Assembly (NCBI RefSeq): GCF_020523985.1
Contig: NZ_JAIVKM010000001.1
Span: 1,798,001-1,862,000 of the forward strand
Direction of reading: 5' to 3'
DNA from: Mangrovibacter yixingensis
GTDB taxonomy: Bacteria > Pseudomonadota > Gammaproteobacteria > Enterobacterales > Enterobacteriaceae
DNA length: 64,000 nucleotides
Shown here: positions 56,003 through 64,000 of the stretch, one piece after another
Numbering within the stretch: position 1 is the first letter of the stretch
How the letters are laid out: each line of letters starts with the position of its first letter
The notes under the pieces: model-generated
What the model was told of the DNA's origin: nothing
The model's database searches: none
What the model saw: the letters and a program-made list of their open reading frames with translations, nothing else
Translations under genes and position numbers: made by a program

Positions 56003-56739
56003 TGCGCCGTTTGCTGCCTTTCGCTTTAGCGGGTTTGTGGTTTGTCATGCCCGCCGCTTTTGCTCAGTTACCCGGTATTATCAGCCAGCCGCTGTCCGGC
56101 GGCGGGCAAAGCTGGTCACTACCCATTCAAACGCTGGTATTCATCACTTCGCTGACCTTCCTGCCAGCGGTATTACTGATGATGACCAGTTTTACCCGTA
56201 TCATTATTGTCTTTGGCTTGCTCAGAAACGCGCTGGGTACAGCTTCATCTCCACCAAACCAGGTATTACTGGGTTTGGCTCTGTTTCTGACCTTTTTTAT
56301 TATGGCACCGGTGTTCGATAAAATTTATACCGATGCTTACCAGCCTTTCAGCCAGAACCAAATATCAATGGAACAGGCAATTGAAAAAGGCGCGCAACCT
56401 TTGCGGCAGTTTATGTTGCGCCAGACGCGTGAGGCGGACCTGGCACTGTTTGCCCGCTTGTCAAAATCACCGCCTATTGAAGGCCCGGAAGCCGTCCCCA
56501 TGCGGATTCTGTTGCCTGCTTATGTCACCAGTGAGCTAAAGACAGCGTTTCAAATCGGCTTCACCATTTTTATTCCGTTCCTCATTATTGACCTGGTGGT
56601 AGCCAGCGTATTGATGGCTCTGGGGATGATGATGGTCCCGCCAGCAACTATCTCACTGCCCTTTAAACTTATGCTGTTTGTTCTGGTGGATGGCTGGCAA
56701 TTGCTGGTCAGTTCGCTGGCCCAAAGCTTCTACAGCTAA
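56002..56739 (+). CDS. fliP: Flagellar export gate protein FliP
   Basis: A 245-residue core subunit of the export gate (FliP5-FliQ4-FliR1). A cleavable signal peptide (about 1-21, [20 protein letters not shown] followed by A-Q) precedes four membrane segments. Family motifs: [37 protein letters not shown] and [20 protein letters not shown]. It shares one base with fliO. Confidence 0.98.
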   Translation: MRRLLPFALAGLWFVMPAAFAQLPGIISQPLSGGGQSWSLPIQTLVFITSLTFLPAVLLMMTSFTRIIIVFGLLRNALGTASSPPNQVLLGLALFLTFFIMAPVFDKIYTDAYQPFSQNQISMEQAIEKGAQPLRQFMLRQTREADLALFARLSKSPPIEGPEAVPMRILLPAYVTSELKTAFQIGFTIFIPFLIIDLVVASVLMALGMMMVPPATISLPFKLMLFVLVDGWQLLVSSLAQSFYS

Positions 56740-56753
56740 CCAGGAGACTTGCT

Positions 56754-57023
56754 ATGACACCTGAATCGGTCATGATGATGGGCACGGAAGCCATGCGTAT
56801 AGCCATTATGCTGGCCGCACCGTTGCTGTTAGTGGCACTGATTAGCGGTTTATTGATAAGTATGCTCCAGGCAGCCACCCAGATAAACGAAATGACGCTG
56901 GCCTTTATTCCAAAAATCCTTGCGGTATTCGTGGCGATTATTCTCGCGGGCCCCTGGATGCTGAACCTGCTGCTTGATTATATGCGCACGCTGTTCACTA
57001 ATTTACCTTATATTATTGGTTAA
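56754..57023 (+). CDS. fliQ: Flagellar export gate protein FliQ
   Basis: An 89-residue export-gate subunit with two hydrophobic helices (about 16-38 and 54-76). It begins MTPESVMMMGTEAMRIAIML and carries the family stretch LQAATQINEMTLAFIPKILA. Length equals E. coli FliQ. It lies 14 bp after fliP and 9 bp before fliR, with AGGAG before the ATG. Confidence 0.98.
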   Translation: MTPESVMMMGTEAMRIAIMLAAPLLLVALISGLLISMLQAATQINEMTLAFIPKILAVFVAIILAGPWMLNLLLDYMRTLFTNLPYIIG

Positions 57024-57032
57024 GAATAACTT

Positions 57033-57830
57033 ATGGTTGAGGTCACCAGTTTACAGTGGGCCGAGTGGCTTAACCTCTATTTTTGGCCATTACTGCGCAT
57101 TATGGCACTGATTGCGACCGCCCCTGTATTGAGCGAGCGGGCTATTCCTCGCCAGGTTAAACTGGGTCTGGGGTTGATTATTACAGTAGTCGTCGCCCCG
57201 TTGTTACCCCCTTTTCCGATGATCCCCATCTTCTCGCCAGAAGGCCTCTGGACAGCGCTTCAGCAAACCATGATTGGCATTGCTATGGGCTTTACCATGC
57301 AGATTGCGTTTGCTGCTATTCGTGCTGCCGGGGAAATAGTGGGCTTGCAGATGGGGCTGTCGTTCGCCACGTTTCTTGACCCATCGAGTAACCTGAGCAT
57401 GCCTGTGCTGGCAAGGTTTATGGAGATGCTGGCACTGTTATTGTTCCTGACATGGAACGGTCATTTGTGGATGATTTCCCTGCTGGTTGATTCATTTCAT
57501 ACTTTGCCCATTGGCCCATCGCTTATCAATGCCGATGTGTTTATGTCACTCGCCCGTGCCGGAAGCCTTATCTTCATCAATGGCGTCATGCTGGCACTGC
57601 CTCTGATTACGCTGTTACTTACTGTGAACCTTGCACTGGGTCTGCTGAACCGTATGACACCACAACTGTCAATTTTTGTGATCGGTTTTCCAATTACACT
57701 CACTACAGGGATGGTTATCATCGCGGTATTGATGCCGCTCATTGCACCTTTTGCCGAGCGACTGTTTGCAGATTTGTTTAATTTGCTCTCTGAAATCATT
57801 AGCAATATTGGAGTAACAACGCCCTCCTGA
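57033..57830 (+). CDS. fliR: Flagellar export gate protein FliR
   Basis: A 265-residue export-gate subunit with about six membrane segments. Conserved pieces include [39 protein letters not shown] and the C-terminal [20 protein letters not shown]. It is the last gene of the fliLMNOPQR operon. No strong terminator follows directly; an AT-rich zone with short inverted repeats does. Confidence 0.97.
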   Translation: MVEVTSLQWAEWLNLYFWPLLRIMALIATAPVLSERAIPRQVKLGLGLIITVVVAPLLPPFPMIPIFSPEGLWTALQQTMIGIAMGFTMQIAFAAIRAAGEIVGLQMGLSFATFLDPSSNLSMPVLARFMEMLALLLFLTWNGHLWMISLLVDSFHTLPIGPSLINADVFMSLARAGSLIFINGVMLALPLITLLLTVNLALGLLNRMTPQLSIFVIGFPITLTTGMVIIAVLMPLIAPFAERLFADLFNLLSEIISNIGVTTPS

Positions 57831-58359
57831 CAGAAGCAAGGCCTGAGGAAAATCTTAAAATCAGGATATAGAAACAGCTGTAAGCATAAAGCGGGCCTGC
57901 TTTAAAAGATTTTAGTGCCTTCACATAACAAAACATTCTCTTTACTTTGAGAAGATTCCTGGCAAATTATACAGAACTTTACGGGATAGTGACTTTACCT
58001 GAAATACAGAGATACTTCTGGTTAATGGCCTGTCTGTTGAGTGTTTTTTTGTGTTGCACGACACACCTGTCAGGAAACAGATTTGAATGTGCTGCCTCCC
58101 AGTGGCTTTCTGGGTATGGCTGCCCGTTCACAAAATAATGTGTTGAGTAATGAGATGTATCTTGTTTCCAGTTTTATGGTGTGCACGAGGCAAGAACCGC
58201 GCTTCTACGGGTATTTTTGTAGCCACAATGAGCACAAGCAGGCAGTCATATTTGTCTTTCAGGTACGCTAATCCAGTATGGATTTTTGTTTAGCGTCACG
58301 ACGCGAATGTTTAACATACGTTGTGCTTTAACGGATAACACGTTTAGTGAGGGTTTGCT
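57831..58359. promoter_or_regulatory. fliR-rcsA intergenic region
   Basis: A 529-bp region. AAAATCTT near 57850 and AAGATTTT near 57906 form an inverted pair, with AAAGC-GGGCCT-GCTTT between them, which may end the fli operon. Open frames at 57947-58271 lack ribosome sites and similarity. rcsA has AT-rich leader DNA typical of an H-NS-silenced promoter; an RcsAB box was not recognised. Confidence 0.4.
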
Positions 58360-58986
58360 ATGTCGACGATTATCATGGACTTATGTAGCTATACCCGGCT
58401 AGGACTCACCGGTTACCTGGCCAGTCGGGGGGTAAAGAAGCGACATATTTTGAATGTTGAAAATGTCGGTGAACTTGCCGCCGCTTGTCAGTCCGCCCAG
58501 CCTAATGTGGTATTTATAAATGAAGATTGTTTTATTCACGATGCTGACAGTAGTCAACGGATAAAACAAATAATCAATCAATATCCATCCACACTGTTTA
58601 TTGTGTTTATGGCTATTGCGAATATTCATTTCGACGAATATTTGCGCGTTCGAAAAAATTTACTGATTAGTTCTAAATCAATTAAGCCTGAAGCACTTGA
58701 CAGCATTGTCGGCGGTTATTTAGCAACCGAAAATCAATGTATTACACAGATATCCGTTCCCACCTTATCGCTTAGCCGCACCGAATCCCACATGCTTAAA
58801 ATGTGGATGTCCGGTCAGGATACTATCCAGATATCAGATCAGATGAATATCAAGGCTAAAACGGTTTCATCCCACAAAGGGAATATTAAGAAGAAGATAA
58901 AAACACACAATAAACAAGTGATTTATCACGTGGTGCGCCTGGCCGATAATGTCACTAATGGGATTTTTGTTAATATGCGTTCGTAG
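58360..58986 (+). CDS. rcsA: Capsule regulator RcsA
   Basis: A 208-residue LuxR-family auxiliary regulator that pairs with RcsB to activate colanic acid and other RcsAB-box genes and to repress flhDC. The N terminus [20 protein letters not shown] and the C-terminal HTH ([20 protein letters not shown], then [20 protein letters not shown]) match E. coli closely, while the middle is more variable. It has no phospho-acceptor site and is a Lon substrate in E. coli. GAGGG lies before the ATG. Confidence 0.97.
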   Translation: MSTIIMDLCSYTRLGLTGYLASRGVKKRHILNVENVGELAAACQSAQPNVVFINEDCFIHDADSSQRIKQIINQYPSTLFIVFMAIANIHFDEYLRVRKNLLISSKSIKPEALDSIVGGYLATENQCITQISVPTLSLSRTESHMLKMWMSGQDTIQISDQMNIKAKTVSSHKGNIKKKIKTHNKQVIYHVVRLADNVTNGIFVNMRS

Positions 58987-59187
58987 TTATCACTACTCTC
59001 TACCCTACAAAAAGAATAAGTTAACCCACATCGTAACGGCATGTGTTTGACCTGTTAATCACATTGCCGTCGGCACCTGTAACAAACGGCTGCGTCACAG
59101 TAACACTTGATGGGCAAGGCACGAATCAGTTTTCAGGGTTGCACCTGCACACTGAAACAAGTCAGGCAGACAGGAAGGCGATAATGA

Positions 59188-59210
59188 CCGGGTCGTGTTA
59201 AATAACCCGG
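59188..59210. terminator. hairpin between rcsA and dsrB
   Basis: CCGGGT and ACCCGG arms around 11 bases lie 21 bp after the dsrB stop and 200 bp after the rcsA stop. No U tract on either side. The DsrA sRNA found here in E. coli was not recognised. Confidence 0.4.
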
Positions 59211-59230
59211 CAATAGCGCTTAGAAACGTA

Positions 59231-59419
59231 TCAGGCTACTTTCTCAACGAATATTCCATCCGGATGGCCTTTTTCATTAAAGAACCAGATACCTAAGGGA
59301 TAATCTTCCAGCGAAACCAAATACATTGTGCCTTCATTAAATTGCTCTACCGCCAGCACAACCCCCGAACGGCGTGGACCGCCATCGGTTTTCACTGTCA
59401 CATGATCGTTAATATTCAT
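59231..59419 (-). CDS. dsrB: DsrB protein
   Basis: A 62-residue cytoplasmic protein of unknown function, almost identical to E. coli DsrB over [20 protein letters not shown] and [20 protein letters not shown]. The predicted fold is a small beta barrel, similar to KOW/SH3-like domains; that is inferred from the beta-rich pattern. It converges on rcsA and diverges from yodD. In E. coli it is sigma-S dependent. Confidence 0.95.
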   Translation of the reverse strand: MNINDHVTVKTDGGPRRSGVVLAVEQFNEGTMYLVSLEDYPLGIWFFNEKGHPDGIFVEKVA

Positions 59420-59533
59420 ACAACCCTCCGAATCACTGTTGGGTTTAGTTTAGATGAATTTATCAGGCCAGGTAACCACAAAAAATACGTCTATACTTTA
59501 AACGGCTAATTGGCGTTCAGAGGGGTAACAGAA

Positions 59534-59749
59534 ATGACTTCCCATAATACTGGCAGTAACGCTGTCGATGTGGATGCCTTACTGGCAGCCATTAATGAGA
59601 TTAGCGAAAGTGAAGTTCGTCGTACTGACAACGCGGAACACCCGCAGCGTGTGAGTGTTGACGGGCGCAACTTTCATACCTGGCCTGAGCTTGCTGATGC
59701 ATTTGAACTGGATATTCGTGATTTCAGCGTAGCCGAAATCAACCGTTAA
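59534..59749 (+). CDS. yodD: Stress protein YodD
   Basis: A 71-residue cytoplasmic protein. The core VDVDALLAAINEISESEVRR and the ending FELDIRDFSVAEINR equal E. coli YodD, which is induced by peroxide, acid and cadmium stress; the molecular role is unknown. The N terminus is shorter than in E. coli (75). The start at 59534 follows GAGGGG; a longer frame from 59510 lacks similarity. A GC-rich hairpin follows the gene. Confidence 0.93.
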   Translation: MTSHNTGSNAVDVDALLAAINEISESEVRRTDNAEHPQRVSVDGRNFHTWPELADAFELDIRDFSVAEINR

Positions 59750-59756
59750 AATAAAG

Positions 59757-59792
59757 CGCCCCGGTTACCGATATTACTCTGTGGCCGGGGCG
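59757..59792 (+). terminator. hairpin after yodD
   Basis: CGCCCCGG and CCGGGGCG arms (8 bp) with a 20-base loop lie 8 bp after the yodD stop. The following sequence is not U-rich. Confidence 0.45.
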
Positions 59793-60096
59793 AACACTTG
59801 CCTGCGCAAGTAGCATCAAAAATTCGTTACACCAGAAAGATCCGGCGCCGAAAGAAAACATAACTACAGATTTATCTTAAAACAAGCATATATTCTGACT
59901 ATCTCACCAAACAAAGTGAAATCATCACAATCCAGTAACAAACTCACTGCATCCATAAGAAAAACGACTGTCTGAGATTATAAAATTCAGCGTATTCTTG
60001 GGAATTACCTGGCGACATACGCTGTCCCAATTCTGTAACCGTAATACAGCATGCTTTTAACGACGCTGTAGTTGGCGATAAGGAAAGGAGGGCAAC

Positions 60097-60909
60097 ATGC
60101 CGCATATTCATCAGCCATTGCTGATTTTTAGTGATCTCGATGGCACTCTCCTCGATCACCATACTTATGACTGGCAACCTGCGGCAGACTGGCTGGCACG
60201 GCTAAAGCAACATGATGTACCGGTTATATTGTGCAGCAGTAAAACCCCGGTAGAAATTACCCAGTGGCAAACAACGCTTGGGTTAACAGGGCTCCCATTT
60301 ATAGCGGAAAATGGCGCGGCAATTCAGTATGCCGGGCCAGATAGCGCACCACAACCACTTACCCAAAGCGGGATTACTCGGGCACAAATTGGCGATGTGC
60401 TTCACACGTTGCGCCGCGATTTCCGCTTTACCGGTTTTCTCAACGTAGATGCCCGGCAGGTATGTTCATGGACAGGGTTAAGCCTTGAGCAGGCAGAGCT
60501 TGCCATGCAGCGTACTGCATCTGAACCGTTGATATGGGAAGACTCACCAGAACGCCTTGACACATTCCGCGCAGCACTTAACCAGGCAGGCCTGGGGCTG
60601 ACTCAAGGGGGGCGCTTCTGGCACGTTGCCGATATTCAGGCAGGAAAAGGACGAGGAGCAAGAGCCATTATTACGTTTTACCAGCAACAGGACGGTTTCC
60701 GCCGCCAGGTTTTAGGGCTGGGTGACGCACCGAATGACGTCAGCCTGCTCAATGAAATGGACTACGCCGTGGTCATTAACAGCCATGGCACGGGCAACCT
60801 TCGCCCAAGACAAGAACAACAACAACCTGACCGCATTTTGCGTACCACGCACTACGGCCCACAGGGCTGGCGAGAAGGCCTGGATCACTTTATTTCAATT
60901 TCCGATTGA
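60097..60909 (+). CDS. yedP: Mannosyl/glucosyl-3-phosphoglycerate phosphatase YedP
   Basis: A 270-residue HAD-superfamily phosphatase of the MpgP type. Motif I SDLDGTLLD holds Asp13 and Asp15; motif II is ILCSSKTP; motif IV is GLGDAPNDVSLL. The C2-type cap between residues about 90 and 190 sets substrate choice. In E. coli yedP is an orphan. Here AGGAGGAAATAATG couples it to a GT81-like synthase 10 bp downstream, so its likely substrate is glucosyl-3-phosphoglycerate, giving glucosylglycerate. GGAGG lies before the start. Confidence 0.93.
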   Translation: MPHIHQPLLIFSDLDGTLLDHHTYDWQPAADWLARLKQHDVPVILCSSKTPVEITQWQTTLGLTGLPFIAENGAAIQYAGPDSAPQPLTQSGITRAQIGDVLHTLRRDFRFTGFLNVDARQVCSWTGLSLEQAELAMQRTASEPLIWEDSPERLDTFRAALNQAGLGLTQGGRFWHVADIQAGKGRGARAIITFYQQQDGFRRQVLGLGDAPNDVSLLNEMDYAVVINSHGTGNLRPRQEQQQPDRILRTTHYGPQGWREGLDHFISISD

Positions 60910-60919
60910 GGAGGAAATA

Positions 60920-62140
60920 ATGACCGACTTTCATCAAAATGGTGTCATCACGAATTTTCATAATCTGGTTAACAGACCTACTGAATCTCTGGAAACCGCA
61001 CTGCGCGGTTTTTCCCGTAAACATAAAATGGGGTTGATACTCCCGTCCCTTTTCTCCGAACTGGAAGGGCCCGCGTTAAAAAACATTATTACCCAACTGG
61101 CAAGCGTAGACTGGCTGGAGGAAATCGTTATTGGCCTTGATAATGCCAACCGGGAACAGTTTCTGTATGCCCGCGAATTTTTCTCTCAGTTGCCCCAGCA
61201 TCACCGAATTTTATGGAATGACGGACCACGCCTGAAAGCACTGGATGCAGAGCTGGAAAAAGAGGGTTTGGCTCCGGGCGCAATGGGGAAAGGACGCAAT
61301 GTCTGGTTCTGCACCGGCTATACGCTGGCTTCAGATAAAACCCAGTGTGTTGCACTGCACGACTGCGACATTCTCACCTGGGATAAAGGCATGCTGGCCC
61401 GGTTATTTTACCCGGTAGCCAACCCTTCTTTTGATTATGTTTTCAGCAAAGGGTTTTATGCCCGGGTTGCCAATAACAAACTTAATGGCCGGGTGGGACG
61501 CCTGCTGGTAGGCCCATTACTGCGCTCATTACGGATGGTGTATGGTAACAGCGATTACCTGGAATACCTGAACAGCTTCCGGTATCCGCTGTCTGGTGAA
61601 TTTGCCATGCGCACCCATGTTCTCAAGGGGATAAAAATCCCCGGCGACTGGGGGCTTGAAATTGGTGTGCTGTCTGAGATTTACCGCAATTACGCGACCC
61701 GCCAAACCTGCCAGGTCGAAATTGCCGATAACTATGACCATAAACACCAAAACCTGACCGGTGAAGATGGTAATGGCGGTTTACGGCGCATGTGTAATGA
61801 CATCGTGCAGTCATTACTGCGCAAACTGGCAACTCAGGGCGCACAAGTTACCGCGGATTCATTTCGGGTGCTTAAAGCAACCTATTACCGCAATGCTCTG
61901 GATGTCATTGAGATGTACCGCCATGATGCCGTAATGAACGGATTGTCATTTGACCTGCACAACGAAGAAGCCGCAGTTGAAATGTTTACCCAGGTCATTC
62001 TGGAAGCAGGACAGGCATTTGTTGAACGGCCCAACGATAAACCATTTATTCCCAGTTGGAGCCGTATTCAGTCCGCCTTCCCTGACTTACTGCCGCGCTT
62101 ATACGATGCCGTTGAACTGGACAACAAAGGCGAGGTTTAA
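60920..62140 (+). CDS. Glucosyl-3-phosphoglycerate synthase-like glycosyltransferase (GT81)
   Basis: A 406-residue GT-A-fold glycosyltransferase resembling GpgS, which joins an activated glucose to 3-phosphoglycerate. The metal-binding DxD motif is Asp148-Cys-Asp150 (VALHDCDILTW). GKGRNVWFCTGY lies just before it, and GDWGLEIGVLSEIYRNY and DNYDHKHQN (possible metal His) follow. The start at 60920 has GGAGG eight bases upstream; the longer frame overlaps yedP and is rejected. It overlaps the dgcQ stop codon, convergent. E. coli K-12 lacks this gene between yedP and dgcQ. Confidence 0.82.
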   Translation: MTDFHQNGVITNFHNLVNRPTESLETALRGFSRKHKMGLILPSLFSELEGPALKNIITQLASVDWLEEIVIGLDNANREQFLYAREFFSQLPQHHRILWNDGPRLKALDAELEKEGLAPGAMGKGRNVWFCTGYTLASDKTQCVALHDCDILTWDKGMLARLFYPVANPSFDYVFSKGFYARVANNKLNGRVGRLLVGPLLRSLRMVYGNSDYLEYLNSFRYPLSGEFAMRTHVLKGIKIPGDWGLEIGVLSEIYRNYATRQTCQVEIADNYDHKHQNLTGEDGNGGLRRMCNDIVQSLLRKLATQGAQVTADSFRVLKATYYRNALDVIEMYRHDAVMNGLSFDLHNEEAAVEMFTQVILEAGQAFVERPNDKPFIPSWSRIQSAFPDLLPRLYDAVELDNKGEV

Positions 62141-63798
62141 TCCGCACAACAAATCCGGTTACGCCCGCCTTCTTTGGCGGTGTATAACCGGTGGTCTGCA
62201 ACGGACTGCAGATGCTCAAAATCATAATCACCTTTTTCAGTTGAGCTGCTTACCCCCAAAGATGCACTTATATTAATCACCACCTCAGCACTATAAACCA
62301 CCGGCTTGCTGGCGAGTTTCTGGCGGATACGCTCTGCCACCTGGGCGGCATCTGCAAGGCTGGCCCCTGGCATAACAATACAAAACTCTTCGCCCCCCAC
62401 TCGCCCGGCAATATCCTGGCCACGCACGGTATTACTGATAACACCAGCCGCATGTTTCAGCACTTTATCCCCGGCCTGATGCCCCCAGGTATCATTGATG
62501 TTTTTGAAGTGGTCGAGATCTAACTGAATCACTGAATAAGGTTCGGAGTGAGCCCGGCAACTGGCTGACAACTGTTGTGCCTGTTCGATAAATGCACCAC
62601 GGTTAAACAGGCGCGTCATGGTGTCATAGTTGGCACGCCAGGAAAGTGTGTTTTGCATTACTGACATATTGGTCACTAACCGGCGAATAAAATACCAGGT
62701 GCCAATCAGTAATGCGGTGAACATAACCCAAACAAAAACCAGTAACAGGGTAATATGGCCAAAATCACCACGCAGCCCCTGATAAAGGTTATGCTCGCGA
62801 ATTAATACGCCATCAAAACTGTCCAGCTTAGCCCAGGTAATAAAACGGCTTTGCATACGCAATGAACCAACACTATTGTTGCTCATATTCTGAGCCAGGC
62901 GAGCCTGGTCAATCGGGCTCATCACCAAATGTTCACCGTGGCGGCCCATGCTTGATGTCAGTGCTGTGAGCTTATTGTCCAGCAGGTAAACTGCACCATC
63001 ATCCGTTGAATGTTGTTCAGCAATGCCTTTAAGGTAGCCATGCAACACATCCAGCGTGAAGTCCATCCCAATCACCCCGTACCAGTGGCCTTCGTAATCC
63101 AGTGGGACACTGGCCGTTACCACCTGATTTTCCGGGTTTATCTTATCCTGATAATAGCTCCAGCACACTGTACGATCGGGGTTGTTTGTGAACGCGTGTT
63201 GAGCAAAAAACGGCCGGGACAACATGCGCTGGTAAGTGGTCTGCACCGACTTATCCAGCTTGTGCCCCTCACTGGACACAAACATTCCCGCGCGGGAAAT
63301 ATACCAGGTACGGAACTGCAGTGTGCTGGCATAACGTGATAACGGCAGCAAATAACTGAGTTCCAGCGCAGCACTCAGTTCCCGCTCCAGTTCACTGTTA
63401 TTGCGTATTAATAAATCATCATGTTGTTCAACAAATTCTTCTGATACACCAAACACGGGTATTGTCCGCCGCTGGTCGTAGCTAATAGACCACCATGGCT
63501 TATGGCGTTCACGATTAAACGCCTTAAGGCTTGGGTGCGTATCATTAGTAATAAATGGTGTATCCAGCGCAAATTCCATGGCCTGCTGGTAAAAGAACAA
63601 AATATCTACACTATGCTGCAGCTGTTTATCCAGCGAAGTAGCAATGCTGTCCAGGGTATTTCGCTGATCACTAATATATGCCTGTTCCAGCATTGCGCCT
63701 TCACGCCAGACCAGAAGTGACGCGCCCAAAAACACCAGAGCAAAACATAGCGTAACGAGTTTTTTGGGATTTTTTGTATTGGTTAGCTTAAACAACAT
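62137..63798 (-). CDS. dgcQ: Diguanylate cyclase DgcQ (YedQ)
   Basis: A 553-residue membrane diguanylate cyclase. TM1 (about 14-30), a large periplasmic CHASE7/Cache-like sensor domain (30-355), TM2 (about 358-380), then the GGDEF domain with active site GGEEF (468-472). The inhibitory I-site RGQD sits five residues before it, so product inhibition is expected. DHFKNINDTWGHQAGDKVL is the substrate-binding region. In E. coli/Salmonella DgcQ feeds cellulose synthesis. Its stop codon overlaps that of the glycosyltransferase on the other strand. The upstream region runs to the window end. Confidence 0.95.
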   Translation of the reverse strand: MLFKLTNTKNPKKLVTLCFALVFLGASLLVWREGAMLEQAYISDQRNTLDSIATSLDKQLQHSVDILFFYQQAMEFALDTPFITNDTHPSLKAFNRERHKPWWSISYDQRRTIPVFGVSEEFVEQHDDLLIRNNSELERELSAALELSYLLPLSRYASTLQFRTWYISRAGMFVSSEGHKLDKSVQTTYQRMLSRPFFAQHAFTNNPDRTVCWSYYQDKINPENQVVTASVPLDYEGHWYGVIGMDFTLDVLHGYLKGIAEQHSTDDGAVYLLDNKLTALTSSMGRHGEHLVMSPIDQARLAQNMSNNSVGSLRMQSRFITWAKLDSFDGVLIREHNLYQGLRGDFGHITLLLVFVWVMFTALLIGTWYFIRRLVTNMSVMQNTLSWRANYDTMTRLFNRGAFIEQAQQLSASCRAHSEPYSVIQLDLDHFKNINDTWGHQAGDKVLKHAAGVISNTVRGQDIAGRVGGEEFCIVMPGASLADAAQVAERIRQKLASKPVVYSAEVVINISASLGVSSSTEKGDYDFEHLQSVADHRLYTAKEGGRNRICCAD

Positions 63799-64000
63799 GC
63801 GGCCTCACTGGCTCCATCCGCTCTCGTACCGACGAGAAAACAATGCAACTGGCGAACACAGCTGCATGGATGTCCCTTCATGCGTCAACTTGCGGCAACA
63901 ACTGCGGCTATCGTGGTGATACCGATTTCCGGCAATAGCTGTTTTGCGCCAAAGCGGCAAACAGCAACTGCATAGCGCGCTGATATGCATAACAATTGAA
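63799..64000. other. dgcQ upstream region at window end
   Basis: About 200 bp with no supported gene. It should hold the dgcQ promoter and leader. An open frame at 63805-63990 has no ribosome site or recognisable similarity. Confidence 0.4.

Noticed and set aside
57947-58271. two small plus-strand frames before rcsA
   Set aside because: No ribosome site, overlapping each other in different frames, and no similarity that I recognise.

Overview
The window is chromosomal DNA from a member of the Enterobacteriaceae, related to but distinct from Escherichia and Salmonella. The evidence is gene order. From left to right it follows the E. coli flagellar region III neighbourhood (ftnB, yecJ, azuC, yecR, ftnA, yecH, tRNA Leu-Cys-Gly, pgsA, uvrC, uvrY, yecF, sdiA, tcyN-tcyL-dcyD-tcyJ, fliZ, fliA, fliC, fliD-fliS-fliT, yedD, fliE, fliF to fliR, rcsA, dsrB, yodD, yedP, dgcQ), with protein sequences close to the E. 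coli ones. Genus cannot be fixed from the sequence alone. No insertion sequence, prophage or CRISPR array was seen.

On this backbone sit several accessory blocks. (1) 1.3-11 kb: an MFS/GPH-type transporter, an RpiB-family isomerase, a membrane GGDEF-EAL protein, a TrkG-type K+ transporter and an OmpR/EnvZ-type two-component pair, set among ftnB, azuC, yecR and ftnA. (2) 12.6-15.4 kb: a YqfB plus DapA-family pair and an iron-dependent alcohol dehydrogenase, in the place of E. coli tyrP/yecA. (3) 26.6-30.0 kb: an 1122-residue TPR + O-GlcNAc-transferase-like + methyltransferase-like fusion between fliA and fliC, most likely a flagellin-modifying enzyme. It acts beside a compact flagellin with a Ser/Thr-rich centre. 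(4) 34.3-46.1 kb: one co-oriented, largely overlapping gene series (FadL-type porin, Ser-type sulfatase, radical-SAM sulfatase maturase, MoxR ATPase, DUF58, DUF4381, two VWA proteins, BatD-like protein, periplasmic HAD phosphatase, cytochrome b561-like protein). It replaces amyA/yedE/yedF, is visibly GC-richer than its flanks, and is the best candidate for an undescribed system. (5) 60.1-62.1 kb: yedP paired with a GT81-type glucosyl-3-phosphoglycerate synthase, which suggests a complete glucosylglycerate pathway where E. coli keeps only yedP.

The flagellar part is complete for this locus: sigma-28 with its partner FliZ, filament, cap, chaperones, MS ring, switch, export ATPase and export gate. 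Sigma-28 promoters are readable in front of fliC and fliD. Regulatory genes (rcsA, sdiA, uvrY, fliZ) and two cyclic-di-GMP enzymes (5.2-7.2 kb and dgcQ) link motility to surface and lifestyle control. Several CRP-like sites are visible, the clearest two upstream of the dual-function RNA gene azuCR, whose 27-residue protein is too short for ordinary ORF calling.
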